20,300 nt of DNA from Blastocladiella britannica (lineage: Eukaryota; Blastocladiomycota; Blastocladiomycetes; Blastocladiales; Blastocladiaceae): contig MU624856.1 in the NCBI GenBank assembly GCA_025349905.2, positions 1-20,300 on the forward strand, given 5' to 3'. Shown one piece after another: positions 9,622 to 19,349 of the stretch. The notes under the pieces were generated by a model. It was not told where the DNA came from. It searched no databases and saw only the letters and a list, made by a program, of their open reading frames with translations. The first letter of the stretch is position 1. Each line of letters opens with the position of its first letter. Position numbers and translations under genes: made by a program.

Positions 9622-10563
9622 CTAAAAGGCTGTTCCCGACAACCCCCACCCCTCGCGCTCCGTCAACCACGTCTCGCCACCCTCGTCCGGCATGCCCAAG
9701 TCCGGCGCAAACCGCACCCGACCACCCGAACCGGCTGCCAGACCTCCTGTAGTCATCGCGCCTTGATCGTCATATGTCGTTTTCGTCGTCGCTGATGCTG
9801 CAGCGGCGGCAGCGGAAAAGGATCCAGTGGCCAGTGGCGGTAGTGGCGGATCATCTTCATCAACCCCTCGACGATCGCGCACAGCGTACACGCCGTCGGC
9901 GCGATCGAGCTCGCGGTACAGGTCCCCAAGTTCGGCTTCAATCGCCCGGTGCACCATGGCGCGCGTTGGGCCCACCAACGCATGGCCCAGCACATCGAGC
10001 GGCGGCATCGCCAGCGAGCCCCGTGGAACGACCAGAGCGCGAGGACGGTACCCACCACCGCCTTTACCTGAGGCGGTTGTTGTGGGCGGGCGGCGTAAAA
10101 TGTCCAGCGACCGCAAAACCAGAGGTGGGGGGCGGGTCGTGGGAAATGGCGGCGCTTGAGGAGCACGCGGCGGAACTGGGGCCGGCGCTGGTAGGGCCAC
10201 TCGACTCTTGGTCGAGCGCGCGGTGGAGGCTGCTGTGGGCCGGGTGACGGGCGGTGCTGCTGGTGTGCGATTAGGCAATGTACGCTGCTTTTGTGCCGAC
10301 AGAGTCAGCAATGTCGGTTGCGTTGAGCGAGCCGCCTCACCATGCGATCGATGTGCTGGTGCTGGTGTTGCTTGTCCCTTTCCAGTGGTGGCCATGCCCG
10401 TAATGCGGTCCAGCTTGGCGGCAATGTCGTCCAGCATTTCGCGGCGCTCCCTGATTTTGGCGAGCTTTTCAAGGCGCGACTGCCGGCGCTCCAGCGCAGA
10501 ATCTTCGTCCAGTATCCATTCCGGGAGCGGAGCCAGGCCCTGGGCTGTTGCAGTGCGTTCCAT
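9622..10563 (-). CDS. Unrecognised Pro/Ala-rich protein with an N-terminal coiled-coil segment
   Basis: Single-exon frame of 313 aa starting at the ATG 10563-10561. I do not recognise the family. Residues 23-56 are charged and heptad-like (RLEKLAKIRERREMLDDIAA), a likely coiled coil. Residues 60 to about 185 are Pro/Thr/Ala-rich and probably disordered. A block near 185-235 looks folded and amphipathic (PPLDVLGHALVGPTRAMVHR, then IEAELGDLYRELDRAD). The C-terminus ends in WLTEREGWGLSGTAF. No signal peptide or membrane segment is seen. Codon choice matches its neighbours. It starts 143 nt from the divergent kexin gene and ends 36 nt from the DENND6-like stop. An unseen intron cannot be excluded. 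Confidence 0.6.
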   Translation of the reverse strand: MERTATAQGLAPLPEWILDEDSALERRQSRLEKLAKIRERREMLDDIAAKLDRITGMATTGKGQATPAPAHRSHGEAARSTQPTLLTLSAQKQRTLPNRTPAAPPVTRPTAASTARSTKSRVALPAPAPVPPRAPQAPPFPTTRPPPLVLRSLDILRRPPTTTASGKGGGGYRPRALVVPRGSLAMPPLDVLGHALVGPTRAMVHRAIEAELGDLYRELDRADGVYAVRDRRGVDEDDPPLPPLATGSFSAAAAAASATTKTTYDDQGAMTTGGLAAGSGGRVRFAPDLGMPDEGGETWLTEREGWGLSGTAF

Positions 10564-10706
10564 TGGAATTTCGAGTGACGAGTGGGAAAGAGGGACATTT
10601 GATTCCCAAAATTAATATCATCACTTAGAAAAGTATACGCGTGTACTTACGTCGAAAAACAACGAAATTGAACCCCTTCAAGTGCATCTCCTATCAAGTG
10701 TGTACC
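10564..10706. promoter_or_regulatory. Divergent promoter between the unrecognised gene and the kexin gene
   Basis: 143 nt between two start codons, with no gene. It is more A/T-rich than the flanking exons and contains TATACGCGT near 10634. The kexin frame is open upstream to 10641 but has no earlier ATG. Confidence 0.45.
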
Positions 10707-13700
10707 ATGGTCAAAATCATGACGCCAAAGTACCAACCTCCAAGATCCACTGCTGGGCAGCGATGGAAACCCCTCCTCTTCTTTGCGGCACTGCTATCCA
10801 TAGCTACACGCACTGCTGCCAATGAACACCATGATCATGGTCAGCACCCTCCACGACAATGGGTGGTGCACTTGGATCCGGAATCCTCGCCTGATCCCGA
10901 CGCGATTGCCGCCCGCGACGGATTTGCCAATCATGGTCCACTTGGCGCCGCGTTCCCGAACTACTACATCTTTGAAGCCGCTGACGACATTCCCGGACAC
11001 CCGAACGCGCAGTCGCTGGCCAACAACATGGACGACGGTGACTCCACGAATGTGAATGATGGAAGTGGGAAGGGCATCCAACGGCGATCGGTGGAAGAGA
11101 TCCACGCGCGGTTCCGAAGGGATGCCGGGTACGAGGCGTACATTCACCAGGAGCGGCACGAGCGCGTGCGCAGGATCACGCAGTTGTCGGAAAAGGGCGA
11201 GCGGGTTATTGGAGGTAGCCAACCAATCCCTGGAGGCGTGTTTGCTGATGCTATCGAGCTCGGAGACCTTATCCCACCACCTCCATTGGATTCAGACGTC
11301 AGCATTATTGTCGGGTCAGATGCCTTGTCCGGGATCCGTCGCGATCCCAATGGCATCATTCCTGCTTCATTAGGTGGGCGGAGCGCCGTACTGCGCGCTC
11401 CCATCGATGAGGAGGCGTACCAAGTGTACCGCACCTATAACGATCCATTGTGGCCGGGTGCATGGCAAATTGTACGCTTCGTACTTCTTTACTTTTGCTG
11501 CCACTAAAAACTTATGATCCAAATAAAAAAAATTTAGAATACACCCGTCCACAGCACCAACGTCAGCCTGAATGTGTTTCCCATGTGGAAAGCCGGGTAC
11601 ACTGGCAAGGGAGTCAATGTGGCGGTGATTGACGATGGGATCCAGGGCGATCACCCGGACCTCATATCGAGGTTCAACGGCAATTTTTCGCTCAATGTCC
11701 TTGACAAGTCCACCAACGCGCAGCCCCAAGTGGAAGAAGACAACCATGGGACCCGGTGTGCGGGCGAAATTGTCGCCGAGGCCAATAACGGTATCTGCAG
11801 CGTCGGGATTGCCCATGGAGCGCGCGTGACTGGTACGCTACTCCGTTAATCCGCTGGTCAAGGATCTCAAAAATCTCACAAAAAAAGTAAACAATAGCCA
11901 TTAAAGTGATTGGCGACAAGCACCCAACGGACGCCGAGGAAGCGCTGGCATTCAACCACCGGCTCGAAGACCATGCGATCTACTCGTCTTCCTGGGGCCC
12001 GCGCGACGACGGTGCCACCATGGAGGGTCCCGGCCCATTGGCGGTCGGTGCCCTCGCGCACGGCGTCGAAACAGGCCGCGGTGGGCGAGGCGCCGTGTAC
12101 ATTTTCGCGGCGGGCAACGGCGGGCACCACGACGACCATTGCGGGTACGACGGGTACGCGTCGTCGCCGTACACGATTGCGGTCGGGTCGCTGACCGCTG
12201 GCGGAACGCTGCCCTACTACGGCGAGTCGTGCTCGGCGCACTTGGTGATGGGACTCGGTGGGGCGGGGAAAGGTGGTCCGTTGGTCGCCACCACCGACAT
12301 TCACGCCGGGTGCACGTCGGGACACACGGGCACGTCGGCGGCCGCACCGCAAGTGGCCGCACTGGTGGCCCTGATTCTGGAGGCCCGCCCGGATCTCGGG
12401 TGGCGCGACGTGCAGCACTTGCTGGTGCGATCCACCGTGGTCAATGACCGCATCGCGCCGGACTGGGCACCAAACCGCGCTGGGTACATGGTGCATCCTC
12501 AGTACGCTTTTGGCTTGATTGACGGTGCGCGACTCCTGCAAAACGCGAAAAAGTGGACGCGGGTGCCAACCCCACAGCTGGCGACGACGTTTGGACCGAG
12601 CACCGACGGCTGGCACATTCCAATTGCCAAGCTGGACGACACGGCCACGGGAGCGGAACCCAATACACTCGCAGCACCGCCCTTGGTTGTCACCCAGGCT
12701 GTTCCCCGTTCCAAGGTTGGAGGTATGCGTCACATTGAGCTGGTGTTGGTCACCATCACGCTCAAGCATCCCCGGCGCGGCGCGCTCGAGGTTACACTGG
12801 TGGCACCGGAGGGCCGATCGCGGTCGGTACTTGCCGCCCCGCGGTCGCACGACGCCAGCACCGCTGGGATCCGGAGCTGGACATTTACAACCGTGCGGCA
12901 CTGGGATGAGGATCCGGTGGGCACTTGGTCGCTCGAGATTCGCGATGTGCGTCCTGCCATGGACGTGGCGCGCCTGAACGCGGGCGGTGGCGTGCTCGAC
13001 AGCTGGATGCTCGAGTTCCGCGGCCGTTGCGCGGCAGAAGACACGGTACCGCTCGCCAATGGTGCATCCACCTGCCGCTCGGAAGCGAAAGGGTCGCCAC
13101 TACCGTCTTCTTCGTCGTCATCATCATCGTCCGTGGCTCAGAACGTGGTGGAGCGAGCTATGACATTATCGCCGCTGACGGTGCTGGCGATTGGCATGCT
13201 GGCGGCGGCAGCGGCGTTTATTGGCGCACGCATGGTGCGCAAGGCTGGACTGCTGGCCACCGCGCGCGGCGTGATCCGGCGACGGCTCGGGTTCCGTAAT
13301 CTCGGATCCTCATCGGCATCGATTGTGGCCGGAGGCGGTACGTCGACCGAGTCGCTTGTCGCTGCCCCGCGCGGCGTTGAGGAGGGCAAGGGTCGGCGGG
13401 TGTCACTGGCTTCCTTGGCATCGGTGCGGCTGAATGCCGTGGCAGCCGCATCAGCAGCAGCCGGCGGTTCTCCAAATTCTGCGTCGTCGCCATCGTCGTG
13501 GACACTGAGCGGTGGTGCCCCAGAGCGGTCGCGGTCACACACGTACTCGCCCTCGACTGCATCCCTAACGAGCGTTGGCGGCGGTGGCCGTCTCAAGATC
13601 ATGACGTCGCGTGGGGTGTCGCTGGGTCGGATCGACCCCCGGTCCATGTCCGCGTCTTCATCCGAGTCTTCGCCTTTGCAGCCGCTGCTGCGCGTGGGCG

Positions 13701-14026
13701 GGACTCGCCGCTACAACAACAACGACCCGTCGGCGTCTCCCTACGACCTGGCCGCGGCACCGCCCACGCCTGCGCTCCTTAAAGGAAATAATCCGACCCC
13801 AGTGGCCGCCGCTGCTCCTCCGCTGTTGTCCACCATTGATGCCAGCCCGACAGCGTCTGACCAGGATATCCACACGTCGCTTGCGCACGTGTCAGGAGTA
13901 CCAGACTCGTCGTCTCCACCGCGCGCCGGGTCGCGCAAGACGCAGTCTGCGGCCAATGTGTTTACGCGGATCGCGTCCATGCCTCGGTTTGAAGGCGGTG
14001 GTCAAAAGGGTCGCCATGAGCAGTAG
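10707..14026 (+). CDS. Kexin/furin-type proprotein convertase (subtilase S8B, 3 exons)
   Basis: Membrane-bound Ca-dependent serine protease that cleaves secretory proproteins after dibasic sites in the late Golgi. Exons: 10707-11471, 11538-11832 and 11898-14026; 1062 aa. Order: signal peptide (hydrophobic KPLLFFAALLSIATRTAA, about residues 21-38); S8 pro-domain (WVVHLDP ... IAARDGFANHGPLGAAFPNYYIFEA, 52-91); a 160-residue linker with RXRR sites at 135-138 and 153-156 and RR at 211-212; catalytic domain from DPLWPGAWQINTP; then the P-domain (about 570-727). The catalytic triad is intact: Asp287 (VIDDGIQ), His325 (DNHGTRCAG), Ser500 (GTSAAAP), with oxyanion Asn427 (AAGNGG). A Ser-rich stalk leads to a membrane helix (about 779-802) and a 260-residue Ser/Ala/Pro-rich cytosolic tail. 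This is the layout of yeast Kex2 (814 aa). The first in-frame ATG was taken; Met5 is an alternative start. Confidence 0.93.
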
Positions 14027-14161
14027 ATCTTTGTATTGTAAATTTGATTTGTTGTCGTCCAATCCAGTACAAAGTATGCGTGCGAAGAAAACTACATTGT
14101 GCAAGAGACAGAGCAAAGAAAAATACAAAAAAGAACAAGAGGATCTCAATACGAGCGGTAC
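14027..14161. other. Convergent gap between the kexin gene and the Ser/Thr-rich membrane protein gene
   Basis: 135 nt between facing stop codons, A/T-rich near 14030-14060 with TGTATTGTAAATTTG, a plausible 3'-end signal for the kexin transcript. No gene was seen. Confidence 0.45.
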
Positions 14162-15422
14162 TCAGTGGTTGCCAGGCAGGGCAATACGCCGGCTGCCACT
14201 GGGCGCACCAGATGGCCCGTGCGATGGCGAGCCGCCGTGCTGCGGAGCCTGCTGCTGCTGCTGCTGCTGCTGCTCATACCCGCCGTACTCTTGCTGCTGG
14301 TCGTACCCGCCGTACATTGGTTGCTGCTGCTGCTGCTGCTGCTGGTAGTAGAGCTCCTGCTGGCCCGTGTGCGGGTTGGCGCGGTACTCCATGCCCGGCG
14401 GCGCACCAGGGACCGGCATGTCGTCGCCGCCCATATCGACGCCGTACCCGTTGGTGTCGCGCTGGATGGTCGGCGCAAACATCAGCCCGTCGTCATAGTC
14501 CTGCATGGCGGTCCCAGCGGTCGGGTAGGCGCCGCCGCCACTGCCGCCGCTGCCCATGGTCATGGGTCCCGTGGCGTACCCGTAGTCGACCTGGTGCTCC
14601 TGCATCGCGTACTCGGCGGCGGCGGGGACCGGCGTGGCGTACGCCATGGATGACTGCGGGCCGGGCGCATAGGCAATGGGCATGTGCGGCGGCGACGGCG
14701 GCATCATGCCTGCCGGCACGTACGCGGGCGCATACGGGTTGGGCGGCGGCGCCGGGACCGCGCCAGGGCCGTCGTTGAGCTCCACCAGCGTCACCACGTT
14801 GCCGGCGTACCCGCCCGACGCCGGCGGGCCCATGGCCTTGGACGAAGGGCCGCCAAACGGCGACCGCGCCGGCGGGCCGAGCCCCGGCTGGAAGGTGGCA
14901 TTGCGTGCCGGCTCGTACGCGGTGCCACCACCACCATTGCCGCCGCCGCCCGCACCGGCCGATACACCGGGGCGGTACACGCGGTCGTTTCGGCGGTTGG
15001 TGTTGCGGGCGCGGACAAAGCAGATGAGCGCCGCTAATAACGCCAGCGCGCCAACTACGGCGCCGGCAACACCAATGACGGTGGGGCTCCAGAAGCTCTC
15101 GCCGCCATTTTTGCTATCGGCGGTGCTAGTGGAGGTGTTGGTGCCGGTGAGCACTATCGACGAGCCGGTGAGCGTGGACGAGGAGGTCGAGGTGGAGGAC
15201 GAGAGCGGGGTGGTGGTGGACGACGAGAACGAGGTGGTGGTGGACGACAGAGTGGTCGAGGACGTCGACGAGGAGGTCGTGGACGAGGTCGTTGACGACG
15301 AGGTCGTGGTTGAGGAGGTGGTCGTTGTGGTGGTGGTGGTGGTGGTTGACTTTGAAGACTGTTTTCCTTTGCATGGTTACTTTTTTACTTCACTGGTTGG
15401 AATGTGGGGGCGTACGGACCAT
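14162..15422 (-). CDS. Single-pass membrane protein with Ser/Thr-rich ectodomain and Gln/Gly/Pro-rich tail
   Basis: The frame is open from 15376 to the stop at 14162; a TAA at 15379-15377 forces a spliced 5' end. My best model joins 15422-15416 (ATG GTC C, context taacATGG) to 15366-14162 across a 49-nt intron (GTACGC ... CAAAG), giving 403 aa; the first exon is inferred. Residues 4 to about 90 are almost only Ser and Thr (including ten Thr in a row), a mucin-like stalk expected to be O-mannosylated in fungi. A membrane helix follows (IGVAGAVVGALALLAALICF, about 100-120) with a basic stop-transfer (RARNTNRR). The tail of about 280 residues is Gly/Pro/Tyr-rich and ends in Gln runs between YGGY repeats. 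The layout resembles fungal wall-stress sensors and Mid2-like or SKG6-like proteins, but there is no WSC domain and no classical signal peptide in the model. Function is unknown. Confidence 0.65.
14249..14344 (-). repeat. Two CAG tracts encoding poly-Gln
   Basis: On the + strand there are eight CTG units (14249-14272) and seven (14324-14344) preceded by TTG. They encode two Gln runs separated by YGGYDQQQEYGGYEQ in the tail of the membrane protein. Pure trinucleotide runs of this size are usually length-polymorphic. Confidence 0.8.
15162..15357 (-). repeat. Low-complexity Ser/Thr codon tract
   Basis: Degenerate TCN/ACN repeats on the minus strand give strong strand asymmetry (purine- and G-rich on +). 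All frames on both strands are largely open here, so the His-rich and acidic alternative frames are by-products. The Ser/Thr frame is chosen because it runs directly into the membrane helix. Confidence 0.65.
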
Positions 15423-15783
15423 GTTAATGCTATGTGACACGAGTCGCGGGCCAGTCCTTGGTCCGTCCGAAGTATTGTTTTTTTATGTTATGCCAGTCTA
15501 CAATGGGGAATTGGCGGGGAGTGAAGAGTTTTCCGTTAAACAGCCCCCACGCCACCCTCCCCGTACCTCAACAGCGTGACCAGCTCCGCAGCACAACACA
15601 AAACTTTGGACCCAGTTTCGAAACGTTACACCTCGAAAGAATGAATCATATCCTCATTTCGGAGCTTGGCTGTAATCCAGACCTGTTTCGAATTCGGATC
15701 TTGCATTCTTGCGTAAACTGGTCGACACATCTCACTCGACCTCCCAACAAACCTCTCTCTCTCCTTGATCCGCATTACAAAAA
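15423..15783. promoter_or_regulatory. Divergent promoter between the Ser/Thr-rich membrane protein gene and the MCMBP gene
   Basis: About 360 nt without a convincing gene. I searched the minus strand for an exon encoding a signal peptide for the left neighbour and found none. The last 50 nt are a C/T-rich leader (cctctctctctcc) before the MCMBP ATG, and a T-run sits near 15478. Confidence 0.4.
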
Positions 15784-17700
15784 ATGACCGCTCGAGAATG
15801 GCTCGCTGCCCACGCGTCGCTCGCTGATGCACGCGCTGCACTCTTTGCCGACCACCCAACCATCCCAATGCTGGATCCCGCTGCCACCGAGCTCCAGCAC
15901 GGCCGCCTGGTGCAGTTTCGCGCGATGGTGCAGGACACGTCCCTGCCGCCCCAAATCTACCCGCTCCTGTACCGCGATGGCAGCACTAACCAAGTGCATG
16001 CATCCGTGCTTGACGACACGGTCCCTGCCGCCGTCATGGCCAACCCCGCGCGCGCCGTGGTGCGCTATGCCGACCGCACGCCCGTGTACCTCGTCAGCGT
16101 GCCGGGCGAGCTTTCTATTAACAGCACCACCACCACCACCCCTGGCGCCGACCCGGCCAAGTTTCCGCTCCCGAGCCGTCATCCGCATGTAGCCGTGATT
16201 GCAAAGTGGTACCTGGGCCGGTTGTCGTGGGCCGCCGATGCTGCCGCCAACAATGGGGATAATGAAGATGGCGAGCCGGCGCTGGCGCTTGGAGCCATTG
16301 TGCGCGTGACGGGCATTTTGGACGTGCCTCCTGCATCTGACGAGAATGATGACGGGCTCCCGCCAACCCTTCATGTGATTTCGCACTCGGTGGAGATCGC
16401 GCATTCCATGTTTACGGGCTCCACGGCGACGACAAGCAGCAGCCCGACCGACCTGCGTGCTGCCCGCAACATGCTCGTGGCAGAACTGGCGTCGACTGCC
16501 TTTGAAGGTGACCAACTAGCAGCGCTCCTCTTTCTCGCCCACACGGTCGCGCCGCCGTCAGCGGCTGTGGGCGGCCAAAAGCAGCGTGGGTTGACTGGAA
16601 GCGTCGCGGACGAAGAGCCATGGCCGCATCACCTCCCGCTCGTGATCCCGGGCCTGCTCATCCCAACTGACAATGGCAAGGATGTCGACGCGACTGCGTG
16701 GACTGGCCGAGTGCGGGTGGCTCTTCGTGGCATGGCGCCCGTCGTGCACGTTCCCTTGAGCCCCGACTCGTTGATGCACGATCGCTGGACTCCTGCTTCC
16801 GTTGCCGTAACTGCTGCAGCTGCTCCTGATTCTGCGCACCACGTTGACGAGAGTGCCGATCCCTATGCCATCGCTGACGCCGAGGACTTGTACGACGACG
16901 CTGGGGTCGCGAGTGGCTGGCTGCAACTTGCCCACGGGTCGGTTCTCGTGTTGAACGAAGAGACGATGCGCGAAGGCCAGCTCCCTAGCCACGGTTCATC
17001 TTTTTTTCTTTCAATTCTTTAAATTGGAGTGATTACATTCTCAACAACAAAAAAAATTATAGCTGTCACCAATCTCGCGTCCCTCTCGCGGGTCCTGACG
17101 TCGCACACGCTCGAGTACGCGTTCCCCTACACCTCAGTCTCGCTTCCGACCGGCTACTCGGCGGTGATCGCCGCGCGGTCCGCCCGCGGCTTGCTTCCGC
17201 GCGGCGGCGTGGTGGTCCCGCTCGAGCCTCCTGCCGTCATTGCCCCACTGGACCCAGCGGCGTCGGGCCCCATCATTGACGCGTACGTGGCGAAGCTGGC
17301 GGCGTGGTCGCGATCGGGCCGCTCACCCGCGACTGTGGTGCTGCCAGCCGACAAGCCGGAGTTTTTGGCTGAGATCGAGGCCGCGTACGTGGCCGACCGC
17401 CTCCACGCCCACCACCACCAATCTGAGGCTCAAGGGGCCACCACCGGAAGTGATGGCAGCCAGCTAGCATCCAAACCTGAGCAACCCCATGCGCTCGAGG
17501 TCCCTGGACCGGCACTGCTTCACTGGCACCTGGCCCTGGCGCGCCGGCTCGCGTGGATGGCGGGCGAAGCGGAGGTGACGCGGGATGCCTGGGACGAGGC
17601 CCGCGCTCTGGACGCCGCGCGACTTGCCCGTGTTCGATTGATGCGTGGCGGCGACACTGCTGCTGCTACTATTCCTGCTGGCCCAGTGGAAGGTCGCTGA
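15784..17700 (+). CDS. MCM complex-binding protein, MCMBP type (2 exons)
   Basis: Homologue of MCMBP (fission yeast Mcb1), a nuclear partner of MCM2-7 subunits needed for DNA replication and sister-chromatid cohesion. Exons 15784-16993 and 17063-17700 (intron of 69 nt, GTTCAT ... TTATAG); 615 aa, near the human 642. Matching stretches: LVQFRAMVQD near the N-terminus (human FVKFRCMIQD), VYLVSVPGE (human FYCVPVPGE), LGAIVRVTGILDV (human NDILELYGIL), SGWLQLAHGSVLVLNEETM followed by EGQL, then after the junction AVTNLASLS, LEYAFPYTSVSLP and LLPRGGVVVPLEP. The Cys/Asp-rich insertion of the animal protein is replaced by Ala/Thr-rich linkers. The ATG has four A before it and no upstream in-frame ATG. 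It converges on the coronin gene. Retention of the intron would stop the protein 15 residues after the junction. Confidence 0.9.
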
Positions 17701-17840
17701 TCTTCTCATTATGCATATATTCTTAACGCAAAAGGAAACCCACATGTATTTTCTTCTTAAAAAAAGTCCAAAAGCAAACCGACAACTGCAACAACGACAG
17801 CAAGATCACGAGAAACAAAAAAAAACGCAAGAAAACCAAC
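17701..17840. other. Convergent gap between the MCMBP and coronin genes
   Basis: 140 nt between facing stops, A-rich on + (several A-runs near 17760 and 17818). It must contain both 3' ends. No gene was seen. Confidence 0.45.
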
Positions 17841-19349
17841 TCAGTTCTTGACCAGCAGCTGGGCGGCCGCCAGCTGCGCCTCCAGCTGCTTGATCCGCAG
17901 ATCTTTTTGCACCGCGTCGGACTTGAGCTGCTCGATTTCGGACGCCTGAGTCTTAATGACAGTCGCCAGCTCGGTCGGATCGGGCTTGCCGGCGGCAAGG
18001 GATGCCAGGGCCACCGAATTGCCCGTGGCCGCCGACGACGACAAGTCGTTGGCTGACGCCGACGCCGTGAACGCGCGGCCGGCATTGGTGGCCTTGAACC
18101 CGCCCTCCAGCGACACCAGCTTGGGCTCCGGCAGCGGCTTGGACACGTCCGTGTGCGCAAAGAACTCGGCCGCCGTCAGCGAGGGCTGGTCTCCAGGGCA
18201 GTCGGGGAAAATGTCGGCCTGGAACGTGTCGGCACGGCGCGGAACCGTGAATGAGATCGGCTCGACCATGCCCGGGTGCACCTATTTTTTAATTTTAATT
18301 CAGTAAAGCACATCCAATACCAAAAAAAAAAAAATGCGAACCTTGTAAGCACGAGCAACCTCGTTGGCCGAGACGTTGCATGCGCGCTTGGGTGCAAATC
18401 CAATACCGCGCTGGGCGTCCGACGACTTGTACTCGGAGAGCGAGAACAGATCGGTGGCAGCCTCGTCCCACTCCCAGTACGAGATGTTGCCGTCGCCCTT
18501 GCCGGCCAGGAACAGCATCGACGTCTCCTTGTCGTAAAAAGGCATCAGAATACCCGACGACTGGTCGAGATCCATGGTCTTGAGTGGGGTCTTGGGGTTC
18601 TTGAGGTCCCAGATCCAGATCTGACGGTCCGAGGTGCGCGAGAAGCCCGTGGTGACGATCTTGTCGAGATCGCCCATCCAAGCGGCGCGCGAGCCCTTGA
18701 TGCCCTGGTGGCCGGGGGTCTCGACGGCGGCGGTGCGCGACCGCAGATCAAACACACGCATGATCTTGTCCTTGCAAGTGGTAGCGAGCCGGTCGCCCGT
18801 CCACGAGTACGTCAGAGACTGAATCAGCTCGCCGTGACCCGTCAAGTCAATCTTCTCGGCCGCGTGCTCAATGTCCCACAGCTTGACGGCGAAATCGGCG
18901 CCGGCCGACGCCAGCACATTGTCGGCGGTCGGGTGGAACAGAACGTGGCCCACTTTACGCTGGTGGCCCGTGAGCGTCACGGTCGGCGCTGTCACGCTCT
19001 CCTTGGGCCCGCCCTCCGGGATCGTCCAGATCATGACCTTGCAGTCCTCGGCCCCGGACGCGATCACGTGGTCGTTGAACGGGTGGAAGTCCGTGTCGAG
19101 CACCGTGCCAGTGTGCGCGGCAAACAGCGGCAGCGAGTCCAGCTGCTTGCCCGTCTGGGCCACCGGGATCACGGCAAACGACCCACCGCCGACCGCGTTC
19201 CAGTTGATCGAGATGTACTGGGCGTTGGCCTTGACCAGGTTGGTGTCCCAGGCCGACTGCGACACGCGGACATTGTCAAAGCACTGGTCGCGCTTGGACG
19301 GGGTGCCAAAGACGTGGCGGTACTTTGAGGCGCGGACGAAACGCGACAT
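17841..19349 (-). CDS. Coronin (WD40 actin-binding protein, 2 exons)
   Basis: Short coronin that binds F-actin and works with Arp2/3 and cofilin at cortical actin patches. Exons on the minus strand: 19349-18342 and 18281-17841, intron of 60 nt (GTTCGC ... AATAG); 482 aa. The N-terminus MSRFVRASKYRHVFG with the following KRDQCFDNVRVS is the family signature. The WD40 propeller follows (VLDTDFHPFNDHVIASGAED, VGHVLFHPTADNVLASAGAD, WDIEHAAEKIDLTGH, IWIWDLKNPKTPLKTMDLD), then the coronin extension (MLFLAGKGDGNISYWEW, RGIGFAPKRACNVSANEVAR, EPISFTVPR, FQADIFPDCPG). A linker of about 60 residues leads to a short C-terminal coiled coil (residues about 450-480, EIEQLKSDAVQKDLRIKQLE). It lacks the long acidic linker of yeast Crn1 (651 aa). 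Confidence 0.95.

Noticed and set aside
10641..10706. Upstream extension of the kexin frame from a GTG
   Set aside because: GTG starts are not expected in nuclear genes. The ATG at 10707 is the first in frame and precedes the signal peptide.
11876..12901. Minus-strand open frame of 341 codons
   Set aside because: It is antisense to the kexin catalytic and P-domains, which carry all expected motifs; its translation is Arg/His/Gly-rich with no recognisable fold.
15126..15374. Minus-strand frame beginning with ATG and a His run
   Set aside because: It is an out-of-frame reading of the Ser/Thr tract and does not lead into the membrane helix.
14676..15437. + strand frame with a Val/Asp/Glu-rich acidic repeat end
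   Set aside because: It is the complement of the Ser/Thr codon tract and the Gly/Pro tail; the minus frame has a membrane helix and coherent composition.
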